Shown here: positions 16,896 through 25,748 of the stretch, in pieces | Layout: every line of letters begins with the position of its first letter | Position numbering within the stretch: position 1 is the stretch's first letter | Source of the DNA: an uncultured Pelagibacteraceae bacterium | GTDB lineage: Bacteria > Pseudomonadota > Alphaproteobacteria > Pelagibacterales > Pelagibacteraceae | Assembly (NCBI GenBank): GCA_902589315.1 | Contig: CACISK010000002.1 | Coordinates: forward strand, 1 to 64,000 | Length of the DNA stretch: 64,000 bases | Reading direction: 5' to 3' | Translations under genes and position numbers: made by a program | The notes under the pieces: generated by a model | Seen by the model: the letters and a program-made list of their open reading frames with translations, nothing else | Told to the model about the DNA's origin: nothing | Database searches by the model: none

Positions 16896-18740
16896 ATGAA
16901 AAAAATAAAGCTCACTTGTGCACATGCAATAATAAAACATCTTATTGCTCAAAAAATTTTAATAGATGGTAAAAAAGAGCAGTTATTTGCTGGAGCTTTT
17001 GGTATTTTTGGACATGGCAATGTTGCTTGTTTAGGACAAGCTCTACAAGAAAATCAAGATAAATTACCAACTTATAGAGGGCATCATGAGCAAAATATGG
17101 CTCTGACTGGAATAGCATATGCTAGAGCTAAAAGAAGAAAACAATTTTTTGTTGCAACTAGTTCAGTTGGACCAGGATCTACAAATATGGTTACAGCCTC
17201 GGCAGTTGCTATGAGCAATAGACTTCCAATTTTATTTTTACCTGGAGATACGTATGCAAACAGAATGCCTGACCCGGTTCTACAACAAGTAGAGCATTTT
17301 AATAATCCTGGCATTACTCAGAATGATGCATTCAAACCAGTAACAAAATATTTTGATAGAATTACAAGACCAGAACAAATCTTACAAACATTACCTCAAG
17401 CAATCCAAACAATGTTAGATCCAGCAGATTGCGGACCAGCTTGCTTATCATTATCACAAGATGTCCAAGGTGAAACATATGAATATCCTGAGGAATTTTT
17501 TAAAGAGAGAGTTCATAATATTAGACGACCAAGACCTGATGATTTTCAAATAAAACAAGCAGCTGAGCAAATTAAAAAATCTAAAAATCCTTTATTGATT
17601 TCAGGTGGAGGGGTTTTCTACTCTGATGCAATGGAAGATCTAAGTAATTTTGCAATTAAACACAATATACCAGTTACGCAAACAGTTATGGGTTACTCTA
17701 CTATGAAAAGAGATCACTCTCATTTTTTAGGTCCAATAGGTGGTCTTGGTGGCAAAGCAGCAAATAATTTAGCAAAACAAACTGACCTAGCTATTGCTGT
17801 TGGAACAAAGTTAGCTGATTTCACAACTGGTTCGTGGGCAAATTTTGAGAACCCAGACTTTTCACTTGTTAGTGTTAATGTCTCTAGATTTGATGCTAGC
17901 AAACATTTGGCGCAATCAGTAATAGGTGATGCAAAAGTAAGCTTACAAGAGCTATCAAATGCTTTGGGAGATTGGAAAGCACCTGATGAATGGCATAAAA
18001 AATCAAGAGATGAATTAAAAAATTGGAATGATTATGTAGATAAAGAAAGCGGTCCAACTAATCAAGAACTACCTAGTTATGCACACGCTGTAGGAGCAAT
18101 ATATCGTAATTCAGATCCAACAGACATTGCTGTTACTGCAGCAGGTGGATTGGTCGGAGAAGTTGTACAAATTTGGAGGCCAAAAGAATTAAATACACAT
18201 GAAACCGAATGGGGTTTTAGCTGTATGAGTTATGAAATTTCTGGTGCATTAGGAGTTAAAATGGCAAACCCAGATAAAGAAGTAATAGCTTTTGTAGGAG
18301 ATGGATCTTATTTACTTTTTAATTCAGATATTTATTCATCAGTTATAACAAATAATAAATTAATAATAGTTTTATGTGATAATGGAGGCCATGCCGTTAT
18401 TAACAGGCTACAATTATTTAAAGGTGGAAAAGAATTTAATTGTCTATTTAACAGTTCAAAAGCTCCAAATCTAGTCCCTGTTAATTTTGCTAAACATGCA
18501 GAGAGTATGGGGGCAAAATCAGAAGAAGTATCCTCTATTTCTGACTTAGAGGAAGCATTTAAAAGAGCTAAAAAATCTGATGTAACTTACTTAATTTCAA
18601 TAAAAACTCATTCTTATGAGTGGCTAGAAGGTTCAGCTTACTGGGAAAGTCCTACTTTAGAAATGCCATCAACAAAAGAAAATGAAGAGGCATTAAAACT
18701 TCATAAAGAAGGAAAATCAAAGCAAAGACAAGGTGTCTAA
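16896..18740 (+). CDS. iolD: 3D-(3,5/4)-trihydroxycyclohexane-1,2-dione hydrolase (IolD)
   Basis: 614-residue thiamine-diphosphate enzyme that hydrolytically opens the inositol-derived diketone ring to 5-deoxyglucuronate. It has the three ThDP-enzyme domains: the N-terminal domain with YRGHHEQNMALTGIAYA (catalytic glutamate) and SSVGPGSTNMVTASA, the middle domain ISGGGVFYSD with VGTKLADFTTGS, and the C-terminal ThDP site FVGDGSYLLFNSDIYSS with the Mg motif GD...NN (LCDNGGHAVINRLQ). The AFGIFGHGNVACLGQAL and MPDPVLQQVEHFNN stretches are IolD-specific. A Gfo/Idh gene follows five bases downstream. Confidence 0.92.
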   Translation: MKKIKLTCAHAIIKHLIAQKILIDGKKEQLFAGAFGIFGHGNVACLGQALQENQDKLPTYRGHHEQNMALTGIAYARAKRRKQFFVATSSVGPGSTNMVTASAVAMSNRLPILFLPGDTYANRMPDPVLQQVEHFNNPGITQNDAFKPVTKYFDRITRPEQILQTLPQAIQTMLDPADCGPACLSLSQDVQGETYEYPEEFFKERVHNIRRPRPDDFQIKQAAEQIKKSKNPLLISGGGVFYSDAMEDLSNFAIKHNIPVTQTVMGYSTMKRDHSHFLGPIGGLGGKAANNLAKQTDLAIAVGTKLADFTTGSWANFENPDFSLVSVNVSRFDASKHLAQSVIGDAKVSLQELSNALGDWKAPDEWHKKSRDELKNWNDYVDKESGPTNQELPSYAHAVGAIYRNSDPTDIAVTAAGGLVGEVVQIWRPKELNTHETEWGFSCMSYEISGALGVKMANPDKEVIAFVGDGSYLLFNSDIYSSVITNNKLIIVLCDNGGHAVINRLQLFKGGKEFNCLFNSSKAPNLVPVNFAKHAESMGAKSEEVSSISDLEEAFKRAKKSDVTYLISIKTHSYEWLEGSAYWESPTLEMPSTKENEEALKLHKEGKSKQRQGV

Positions 18741-18745
18741 AATTC

Positions 18746-19900
18746 ATGAATAAAGTTTTTAAGGTTGGTCTCATAGGATGTGGCCATATCGCAGAAACAT
18801 ATTTTAGGGGACACCAATATTTTAATAATTTCAAAATCGTTGCTTGTGCGGATATTAATCAAAAAGCAGCTGAAAAATGTGCGAAATTATACAACATCAA
18901 ATCAATGACTGTTAATGAAATACTAAAAGATAAAGATATTGAGGTAATTTTAAATTTAACAATTCCTCAATCACATTATTCTGTATCAAAAAAAGTATTA
19001 AATGCAGGCAAGCATGTTTATTCAGAAAAACCATTAGCAACATACTTTCAAAAAGGAAAAGAGTTAGTGGCTTTGGCAAAACAAAAAAAATTATATATTG
19101 GTAACGCACCGGATACCTTTCTTGGAGGAGGTGGACAAAAAGCAAAGGAATTAATTGACTCAGATTTGATTGGACAAATCAAACTTGGAAATGCAATCTT
19201 TGCATTTCCTGGAGTTGAAAACTTTCATCCAAAACCAGAGTCTTGGTATAAAAAAGAGGGAGGACCAGTAATAGATATGGGTCCTTATTTTTTTACAACG
19301 CTTGTTAATCTTTTAGGGCCAGCTAAACAGGTGCAAGGTAGAACATTAACGGCGTTTAAAAGAAGAAATTATAGAGCGGGTCCGAATAAAGGAAAAACAT
19401 TTAAGGTTGAAACACCAACTACTTATTTAGCAACAATTCAATTTCATAATGAAGCAATTATTCAAGTCACTCTATCCTTTGATGTTATTAATCATCAAAG
19501 AAATCATATGGAACTTTATGGAACTAAAGGATCAATTATCGTTCCTGATCCGAATATGTTTGGTGGATCTGTTTATATTTCTGTTACAGAAGGCGGTCGC
19601 TGGGGTGAACATAAAACTGATAAAATGCATTTAGGAAAAATAAATATTACATCTTCAAGTGGTAGATCTAATGAATCACCTACAAATGCAAACTATAGAA
19701 GTGTTGGAATGTCTGAGATGTTATATGCAATCGAAAAAAAGAAAAAAAATCGATGTTCCGGAGAGCTATCTCTTCATGTTTTAGATATAATTGAGTCTAC
19801 TATGAAAGCTGCAACAACTGGAGTACCTCAAAAAATAAAAACTAAGTGTGAAAAGCCAAAAAGATTTACAGAAGAAGAAGTAAAAAAAATTCTCTTATAG
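18746..19900 (+). CDS. Gfo/Idh/MocA-family dehydrogenase
   Basis: 384 residues. Rossmann motif VGLIGCGHIAETYFRG, catalytic lysine in YSEKPLATYF, and GNAPDTFLGGGGQKAKELID, which marks a subgroup different from the two Gfo/Idh genes at 10051-12194. The active-site stretch is VIDMGPYFFTTLVNLLGP. It lies five bases after iolD and three bases before a 2-hydroxyacid dehydrogenase gene, so it should be cotranscribed with inositol ring cleavage. It may oxidise another inositol isomer or a sugar; sequence alone does not tell. Confidence 0.85.
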   Translation: MNKVFKVGLIGCGHIAETYFRGHQYFNNFKIVACADINQKAAEKCAKLYNIKSMTVNEILKDKDIEVILNLTIPQSHYSVSKKVLNAGKHVYSEKPLATYFQKGKELVALAKQKKLYIGNAPDTFLGGGGQKAKELIDSDLIGQIKLGNAIFAFPGVENFHPKPESWYKKEGGPVIDMGPYFFTTLVNLLGPAKQVQGRTLTAFKRRNYRAGPNKGKTFKVETPTTYLATIQFHNEAIIQVTLSFDVINHQRNHMELYGTKGSIIVPDPNMFGGSVYISVTEGGRWGEHKTDKMHLGKINITSSSGRSNESPTNANYRSVGMSEMLYAIEKKKKNRCSGELSLHVLDIIESTMKAATTGVPQKIKTKCEKPKRFTEEEVKKILL

Positions 19901-19903
19901 ATC

Positions 19904-20923
19904 ATGAAAGATATTGCAATAGTTGATCCATATCCAAGAACTATGGAGCTTATTTTCTCAAAACCAAAATTAAATGAGTTAAAAAATAAATTTAAGCTTA
20001 TTTTCGCACCAAAAATAAATAAACAAAAATTTTATATTAATAATATTCATAAAGCGAAATTTATAATTGGACAGCCTGATCTTCCTAAATTTTTATTAAT
20101 AAAAGCAAAAAAGTTGAAAGCAGTTATAAATGTCGAAAGTAACTTTCTAGATAATATGGATTATAATTATTGCTTTGATAAAGGTATTCATGTTATTGCA
20201 ACTTCACCCGTTTTCTCGAAACCAGTCGCAGAAATTGCGCTTGGATTTACACTCTCTCTTCTTAGAAATATTCATGGAGCAAATCAGGATTTCATTAATA
20301 AAAAGGAAAAGTATGGATTAGATGGAAATCTTAAGGCTTCATTGTTATCAGACAAAAAAATTGGATTATTTGGATTTGGAGACCTAGGGAAAGCTTTGGT
20401 TCCATTATTGAAACCATTTTCGAGTAAAATAAATATCTATGATCCCTGGATACCAAACAAAAAAATTATTAATCAAGGATTTAAACCAATTACTTTAAAA
20501 AAAATGTTTAAAGAATGTGAAGTTATTTATGTGCTTGCTGCAATTACTACAAAAAACAAAGGATTGATTGATAAAAAATTACTAAATCTTATGAAATCAA
20601 ACTCACTTTTTATACTGATGAGTAGAGCTGCAGTCGTTAATTTTAAAGATTTAAAAAATAGACTTAAAAAAGGTGATATTTATGCAGCACTTGACGTTTT
20701 TCCGGAAGAACCAGTTAAAAAAAATGACCCAATAAGAAAATTAAAAAATGTTTTATTCTCAGCACATAGAGCGGGTGCTTTAGACGAGGCATTTAAGGAA
20801 ATGGGCAATATTGTTTTTGAAGATATGAAATTAATTTCAAAAAATCTTAATCCAAGATTTTGTAAAAAAGCTCTAAGAAAAACTGTTCATCTTTTAAGGT
20901 CAAAACCTGTTGCAATTAATTAA
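19904..20923 (+). CDS. D-isomer-specific 2-hydroxyacid dehydrogenase family protein
   Basis: 339 residues. The dinucleotide motif IGLFGFGDLGKALVPLL, the arginine region LMSRAAVVNFKDLKN (catalytic arginine in SRAA) and the histidine motif FSAHRAGALDEAFKEMG are present. The C-terminal HRAGALDEA form differs from the SerA-like protein at 13621, so the two are not recent duplicates. Function is likely reduction or oxidation of a 2-keto acid derived from polyol breakdown. It is followed within 22 bases by the ATPase of a second sugar transporter on the same strand. Confidence 0.82.
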   Translation: MKDIAIVDPYPRTMELIFSKPKLNELKNKFKLIFAPKINKQKFYINNIHKAKFIIGQPDLPKFLLIKAKKLKAVINVESNFLDNMDYNYCFDKGIHVIATSPVFSKPVAEIALGFTLSLLRNIHGANQDFINKKEKYGLDGNLKASLLSDKKIGLFGFGDLGKALVPLLKPFSSKINIYDPWIPNKKIINQGFKPITLKKMFKECEVIYVLAAITTKNKGLIDKKLLNLMKSNSLFILMSRAAVVNFKDLKNRLKKGDIYAALDVFPEEPVKKNDPIRKLKNVLFSAHRAGALDEAFKEMGNIVFEDMKLISKNLNPRFCKKALRKTVHLLRSKPVAIN

Positions 20924-20945
20924 TTTTTTTTTTAATTTAAATCAA

Positions 20946-21695
20946 ATGACTTCAACAAATAAATTGCTCTTAGAGGCTAAAGGTATCACAAAGTATTTTG
21001 GAACAATAACTGCTTTAGAAAATGTAAATTTAAAAGTGCACGAAGGTGAATGTTTAGGTGTAGTAGGAGATAATGGTGCAGGCAAATCTACTCTAATGAA
21101 AGTTTTATCTGGTTTGTACAAACCAAGTGCAGGTGCTTTATTTTTTGAGGGCAAAGAACATGTGTTAGATAGCCCAAAAGACTCTCAAAATTTAGGTTTA
21201 GAAATGGTTTATCAAGATCTTGCATTGGCAGGTAATTTACCTATTGGAGAAAATATATTCTTAGGAAGAGAGCCAACAAAAAATATTGGCTTCTTAAAAT
21301 TTCTAGATTTTAAAAAAATTCAAGAAATGACAAGCGCACACTTAGAGAAACTAAAAATAAATGTTAAAAGTGCTGATCAGAAAGTAGAGGAATTATCTGG
21401 AGGACAAAGACAAGCAGTTGCAATAGCTAGGTCAACAGCATTTAATGCCAAAGTCGTTATAATGGATGAACCAACTGCTGCTTTAGCAATAAAAGAAGTT
21501 GGAAAAGTATTAGACTTAATTAACAAATTAAAAAGTACTGGCGTAGGTGTTATAGTAATAAGTCATAGAATGGATGATATTTTTACTGTTTGCGACAGAG
21601 TAATGGCACTTTTTCAAGGAACAAACTTTGCTGAGTCTCAATTAGATAAAACTTCAAGAGATGAAGTCATTGGTTGGATTATGGGAAAAAAATAA
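20946..21695 (+). CDS. Sugar ABC transporter ATPase (second system)
   Basis: 249 residues from the ATG at 20946; a longer frame from TTG 20910 would overlap the previous gene and adds only low-complexity residues. Walker [11 protein letters not shown]-loop VYQDLALAGNL, signature ELSGGQRQA and Walker B VVIMDEPTAALA are visible. It is a single-domain ATPase of the same class as that at 7041, ending VIGWIMGKK. Gene order is ATPase-permease-binding protein, the reverse of the first system. Likely transports a pentose, deoxyhexose or inositol. Confidence 0.9.
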   Translation: MTSTNKLLLEAKGITKYFGTITALENVNLKVHEGECLGVVGDNGAGKSTLMKVLSGLYKPSAGALFFEGKEHVLDSPKDSQNLGLEMVYQDLALAGNLPIGENIFLGREPTKNIGFLKFLDFKKIQEMTSAHLEKLKINVKSADQKVEELSGGQRQAVAIARSTAFNAKVVIMDEPTAALAIKEVGKVLDLINKLKSTGVGVIVISHRMDDIFTVCDRVMALFQGTNFAESQLDKTSRDEVIGWIMGKK

Positions 21696-21696
21696 A

Positions 21697-22710
21697 ATGG
21701 ACGATAAGGAAAAAAAACAAGATAGCTTATATGTAAAACTTATTCCATATTTTGAAAAATATGGGATTTTACTATTATTAGTTATCATGATCTTGGTAAT
21801 GCATATTTTGCAACCAGATGTCTTCTTGTCTTGGAGAAATGTAACAAATGTATTCAAACAAATATCTTGGCAATCAATGTTAGCTTTAGGTGTTTTTATG
21901 GTTATTGTGACTGCGGGTATAGATCTATCAGTTGGCTCAATAATGATGCTTTCATTGATGATTTTAGCAATAGTAGCTAAAGCTGGAGCACCTTGGTTTA
22001 TAGTTGTTCTAGTACCTTTGTTTGCTGGATTTTTATGTGGGTTGGTAAATGGTTTGGGGATAACACTATTAAGAATGCCTCATCCTTTTATAATGACTTT
22101 AGGAACTCTTTATATTTTTAGAGGAACAGGAAACTTAATATCAGGCGGAACACCCATAAGTGGATTTACCGATGAAGTTAGGTACTTAGGTCATGGTAGA
22201 ATAGATCTTACTTGGTTAGGATTAGAGAAATCTCAATATCTCCCTGTAAGCTTAGTTTTAATCGCGGTTGTATATTTTGTTTTTTGGGTTTTCTTGAACC
22301 ATAGTCGAACAGGAAAGTGGATTTATGCAATTGGTGGAAACCCAAGCGCAGCAAGAGCTTCAGGAATTAATGTTAATAAAATTTTAATAATTGTTTATTC
22401 ACTTTGTGGATTTTTATCAGGTATTGGAGCATTAATTTTAGCAGGAAGAACAGACTCAGGTTATCCTAATGCAGGATTACAATCTGAATTGGATGCTATC
22501 GCAGCATGTATAATTGGTGGAGCCAGTTTCTTTGGTGGTAGAGGAACTGTTCTTGGAGTTTTTGCTGGAGTAATGATTATGGGAATTTTAAGAAATGGAC
22601 TTAATTTGATGGATGTAAGTTCTTTCTGGCAACAAGTATTGATTGGCTCGATCATTGTATTAGCAGTTTACGTGGATGTTTTAAGAAGAGATTTCGGCAC
22701 GAGGAAATAA
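21697..22710 (+). CDS. Sugar ABC transporter permease (second system)
   Basis: 337 residues from the ATG at 21697, one base after the ATPase stop; the longer frame from 21661 would overlap the ATPase. RbsC-class permease with GIDLSVGSIMMLSLMI, PHPFIMTLGTLYIFRGTG, AIGGNPSAARASGINV and LDAIAACIIGGASFFGGRG, and about ten membrane segments. A short charged N-terminus precedes the first helix. Substrate not deducible; the downstream FucU-ribokinase pair makes ribose or a deoxysugar attractive. Confidence 0.9.
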   Translation: MDDKEKKQDSLYVKLIPYFEKYGILLLLVIMILVMHILQPDVFLSWRNVTNVFKQISWQSMLALGVFMVIVTAGIDLSVGSIMMLSLMILAIVAKAGAPWFIVVLVPLFAGFLCGLVNGLGITLLRMPHPFIMTLGTLYIFRGTGNLISGGTPISGFTDEVRYLGHGRIDLTWLGLEKSQYLPVSLVLIAVVYFVFWVFLNHSRTGKWIYAIGGNPSAARASGINVNKILIIVYSLCGFLSGIGALILAGRTDSGYPNAGLQSELDAIAACIIGGASFFGGRGTVLGVFAGVMIMGILRNGLNLMDVSSFWQQVLIGSIIVLAVYVDVLRRDFGTRK

Positions 22711-22817
22711 ACACGTCAAAGTTGAATAGATGCTATCATAAGAGACCCTGTAAACAGTTGAATTTTTTTTAAAAATTTTATTAAATTAAGCTTTAATAAT
22801 TATTAAAGGGGAAATTT

Positions 22818-23750
22818 ATGAGAGAACTATCAAGAAAAATTGTTGTTTTAGTATCAGCAATTTTTTTATCGATAAGCATGATTTCAGCTTCTTTTGCTGA
22901 TGGTCATGGTAAAAAAATCTTGTTCAGTATTAAAGGTCCTGGGTCTGGAAATCCTTTCTGGGCTTCTGTTACAAAAGGTGCTGAAGAAGAAGCTAAAAAA
23001 TTAGGTGTTAAGTTAATCTTGGTTGCGCCACCTCAAGAAGGTGATGTTCAAGCACAAATTAACCAAGTTGAAGACCAACTTGCTAAAGGTGTTGATGCTT
23101 TAGCTCTTGCACCAGGAGATCCAAATGCATTCGCTCCAATTGTAGATGACGCTATCAAAAGTGGTGTTCCAGTTGTATTTGTAGATACAAAGGGGATCAA
23201 TGAAGGTGTTACTTTTATTGGAACTAACAATATGAATGGAGCAGAATTAGCTGCTAAATTCATTTGTGACAAAACTCCAAAAGGTTCAGATGTTGCAATT
23301 TTGACTGGAATAGAGTCTCAATCAACAGCTTTACTAAGAAGAGACGGTGCAATTAAAGGATTTAAAAATTGCGGTTTAAATATAGTTGCTACTCAAACAG
23401 CTGAGTGGGATACTGCAAAAGGTAGATCAGTTACTGAATCTATTATTTTGAAAAATCCTAACATCAAAGCAATATTTGCTTCAAATGACAATATGGGCTT
23501 AGGTGCTATGCAAGCTCTTAAAGATGCAGATATGAATGATGTTGTTGTTGTTGGTTTTGATGCAACTCCAGATGCTGCTACAAGTATCTTAAAAGGTGAA
23601 ATGACTGCAACTATTGCTCAGTTCTCATATAACATGGGTGCTTATGGTGTTAAATATGCACTTGAGCTAGCTAATGGTGGAAGTATTGATCCAAACATTG
23701 ATACTGGTACACAACTAGTAACAAAAGAAAACGCTAACGATTTTAAATAA
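22818..23750 (+). CDS. Sugar ABC transporter binding protein (RbsB-like)
   Basis: 310 residues, type I periplasmic binding fold. Signal peptide: RKIVVLVSAIFLSISMISA then SFADGHG. Ribose/allose-class motifs are KGPGSGNPFWASVTKGAEE, VDALALAPGDPNAFAPIVD, GVPVVFVDTKG and FASNDNMGLGAMQAL, followed by VVVGFDATPDAATSIL. AGGGG lies before the ATG. A 107-base gap separates it from the permease and probably contains its own promoter, allowing higher expression. It ends at a strong bidirectional terminator. Confidence 0.92.
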   Translation: MRELSRKIVVLVSAIFLSISMISASFADGHGKKILFSIKGPGSGNPFWASVTKGAEEEAKKLGVKLILVAPPQEGDVQAQINQVEDQLAKGVDALALAPGDPNAFAPIVDDAIKSGVPVVFVDTKGINEGVTFIGTNNMNGAELAAKFICDKTPKGSDVAILTGIESQSTALLRRDGAIKGFKNCGLNIVATQTAEWDTAKGRSVTESIILKNPNIKAIFASNDNMGLGAMQALKDADMNDVVVVGFDATPDAATSILKGEMTATIAQFSYNMGAYGVKYALELANGGSIDPNIDTGTQLVTKENANDFK

Positions 23751-23770
23751 TCATTAGAATATAACATTTA

Positions 23771-23809
23771 AAAAAGGGTGGAATTTTTATTCCACCCTTT
23801 TTTTTTTGC
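23771..23809. terminator. Strong bidirectional intrinsic terminator
   Basis: AAAAAGGGTGGAA (23771-23783) and TTCCACCCTTTTT (23790-23802) form a perfect 13-bp stem with a six-base loop, followed by a long T run on the plus strand and, through the A run, T residues on the minus strand. It separates the binding-protein gene from the converging DsrE-like gene. Confidence 0.88.
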
Positions 23810-23814
23810 TTTTT

Positions 23815-24192
23815 TTAAAGAGTGATTACTTGATCAGGTGGATTTGATCCAAGTGCAGTATATAATTGTGGAAAGCATCCAGCAACTACACCATCAACCA
23901 AACCTTTTGCCTTAACGTCTCCACTTCCGCATTGTTCTAAAGTTCCATCAGCAAAACCTCGTCTAACAGCACAGGCATCACATACCATTAACAGCATTTT
24001 TTTTTCATTAGCAATTTTCGCTAACCTTTCACCTATTGGATCTCCTTTTTTTAAACAAAAAAGGTTGTCATCGAAAAAAAACATCCCAGCAACATCGACT
24101 ACGTGTGAGTTTTTTTCCAGTTGTGGCAATATCATTGTCGCAAGTTGAAATGTACTTGCCATGCTTGTTTTAAATACATATGCAATCTTCAT
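23815..24192 (-). CDS. DsrE/DsrF-like small protein
   Basis: 125 residues with the DsrE-fold pattern: MKIAYVFKTSM strand, a FQLATMILPQLEK helix, VAGMFFFDDNLFCLKKGD, a MLLMVCDACAVRRGF strand with two cysteines, and a conserved C-terminal VAGCFPQLYTAL. DsrE/TusD relatives carry persulfide sulfur, and the DACAVRR cysteine is in the expected place, so sulfur relay or redox sensing is a possibility. It stands alone on the minus strand between a sugar transporter and fucU; no dsr, tus or sox gene is nearby. GGAGATA precedes the ATG. Confidence 0.7.
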   Translation of the reverse strand: MKIAYVFKTSMASTFQLATMILPQLEKNSHVVDVAGMFFFDDNLFCLKKGDPIGERLAKIANEKKMLLMVCDACAVRRGFADGTLEQCGSGDVKAKGLVDGVVAGCFPQLYTALGSNPPDQVITL

Positions 24193-24224
24193 ATTATCTC
24201 CTAGTTTTGTGTTAATATTGTTAC

Positions 24225-24237
24225 GTTATAATATAAC
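24225..24237. promoter_or_regulatory. Inverted repeat in DsrE-like/fucU intergenic region
   Basis: GTTATA-A-TATAAC, a 6-bp inverted repeat around one base, about 35 bases before the DsrE-like ATG and overlapping its plausible promoter. Candidate operator; AT-rich, so chance is possible. The rest of this 175-base gap is AT-rich without other visible structure. Confidence 0.28.
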
Positions 24238-24350
24238 AAAATTTATTCTATAATTACATAAAAACAAAGAGGAATATTTTCAAAAATTTAATTAAAAAAA
24301 GAATTTGGTTAAAAAGTAAATTCAAGTAACATTAGAAATCTTAAAAGTAA

Positions 24351-24356
24351 TATAAT
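24351..24356 (+). promoter_or_regulatory. -10 box just before fucU
   Basis: A perfect TATAAT ends 11 bases before the fucU ATG, so the RNA would have a leader of only a few bases. No convincing -35 box is seen at the right distance and no Shine-Dalgarno sequence is present. Confidence 0.3.
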
Positions 24357-24367
24357 ATACTTCTATA

Positions 24368-24829
24368 ATGTTAATAAATATTAACCCAGTTTTAAGCCCT
24401 GATTTACTTTTTCATTTAAGATCAATGGGCCACGGTGAGAAAATAATTCTTGCTGATGCTAATTTTCCCGCAAACTCTATGAACAAAAATGTAATACGGC
24501 TAGATGGGGTAGATATTAAAAGTGCAGCAAATGCAATTTTATCTGTTTTTCCATTAGATAGTTTTATCGTATCACAAGGAGGTTCACCCGCACTTAGGAT
24601 GGAAGTGGATGATAAACCAGAGGAACTAACTGAAACTCATAAAGAATTTATTGAAGCAGTAAAAAATAATTCTGGTTCTCAATGGAAAGTTGGATCAATT
24701 ACAAGACAAAACTTTTATGAAGAAGCAAAAAAAGCGTATTGTATTGTAACCACTACAGATGCTCGACCTTTTGGATGCTTTATTATTACTAAAGGAGTTA
24801 TCCTTCCTGATGGTAAAGTCTGGTCTTAA
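24368..24829 (+). CDS. fucU: RbsD/FucU-family sugar mutarotase
   Basis: 153 residues. FucU interconverts the anomers of L-fucose and related sugars; RbsD does so for ribose. Family signatures are the start LSPDLLFHLRSMGHGEKIILADANFP with the catalytic histidine, VIRLDGVDIKSAANAIL, and the C-terminal TTTDARPFGCFIITKGV. The length and the DARPFGCFIITKG ending favour FucU over RbsD. It lies five bases before a ribokinase-like gene, so a ribose role is also possible. Mutarotases of this kind prepare sugar for a dehydrogenase or kinase. Confidence 0.82.
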   Translation: MLININPVLSPDLLFHLRSMGHGEKIILADANFPANSMNKNVIRLDGVDIKSAANAILSVFPLDSFIVSQGGSPALRMEVDDKPEELTETHKEFIEAVKNNSGSQWKVGSITRQNFYEEAKKAYCIVTTTDARPFGCFIITKGVILPDGKVWS

Positions 24830-24833
24830 TTAA

Positions 24834-25748
24834 ATGAAATCTATATGTGTATTCGGAGTATTCGTTGCAGACCTATGTTTTATAGGTGAAAATATTCCTG
24901 AAGTGGGACAAACTATTTTAGGAACAAAACACTTAATTGGACCCGGTGGAAAAGGATCTAACCAAGCCATTGCCGCAGCAAGACTTGGAGGAAACATAAG
25001 TTTTATTACAAAAGTAGGTGATGATAATAATGCTGAAATGGCATTAAATTTATATAAATCTTCTGGAGTTAATACCGATTATATTATTAAAGACAAAAAT
25101 CAATCAACTGGTGTTGCGGGTATTATGATTAATGCTAACACAGGTGATAATGCAATAAACATCATACCAGGAGCTGCTGGTACTTTAAATAATTCTGATA
25201 TAGATAATAATTTAAAAGCAATTGAAAACTCAGATATATTTTTAACACAATTAGAAACCCCATATGATGTTACTAGCTATGCTTTACAAAAAGCTAAAGA
25301 TACTGGATCAATTACTATTTTAAATCCAGCTCCAGCTTCGAAAATATCTGAGAATGACTTTAAAAATATAGATTATTTTACACCAAATGAAACTGAAGCT
25401 AGTTTTTATTTAGAAAAGAAAATTGAATCAAAATCTGAAATAGAAAATGCAGCTAAAGAATTTTTAAAAAAAGGAGTAAAAAATATTTTAATAACTCTAG
25501 GTTCTAAAGGAGTTTATTTTTCAAATGGAACTGAAAGCCATTTTGTAGACGTTCATAAATTAAAAAACGACGTAAAAGATACCACTGGAGCAGGAGATGC
25601 ATTTAATGGAGCCTTTAGTGTGGCGTTAGCTAAATCATTAAAAATTGTTGATGCATTAGAATTTTCTAATAAAGTTGCTGGTATTTCTACAACTAAAGAA
25701 GGTGCTGCTAATTCAATGCCAAGTATGAACGAAGTAGAAAATTATTAA
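24834..25748 (+). CDS. rbsK: PfkB-family carbohydrate kinase (ribokinase-like)
   Basis: 304 residues. N-terminal PfkB signature GPGGKGSNQAIAAARLGG, C-terminal ATP/catalytic signature DTTGAGDAFNGAF with the catalytic aspartate, and NPAPASKI in the middle. GPGGKGSNQA is the ribokinase form, so ribose or a related pentose is the likely substrate, phosphorylated by ATP. Fructose- or inositol-derived substrates are less likely. Follows the mutarotase gene by five bases. Its TAA stop is directly adjacent to the converging TTA of the enolase-family gene. Confidence 0.85.
   Translation: MKSICVFGVFVADLCFIGENIPEVGQTILGTKHLIGPGGKGSNQAIAAARLGGNISFITKVGDDNNAEMALNLYKSSGVNTDYIIKDKNQSTGVAGIMINANTGDNAINIIPGAAGTLNNSDIDNNLKAIENSDIFLTQLETPYDVTSYALQKAKDTGSITILNPAPASKISENDFKNIDYFTPNETEASFYLEKKIESKSEIENAAKEFLKKGVKNILITLGSKGVYFSNGTESHFVDVHKLKNDVKDTTGAGDAFNGAFSVALAKSLKIVDALEFSNKVAGISTTKEGAANSMPSMNEVENY

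Noticed and set aside
22711..22817. Possible small RNA or riboswitch before the second sugar-binding protein
   Set aside because: Only short AT-rich repeats and a poly-T tract; no stable fold or known motif could be seen.
24834..25748. Assignment of the PfkB kinase as IolC to complete the inositol pathway
   Set aside because: The GPGGKGSNQA form and adjacency to a FucU/RbsD mutarotase fit ribokinase better, and no iolB is beside it.
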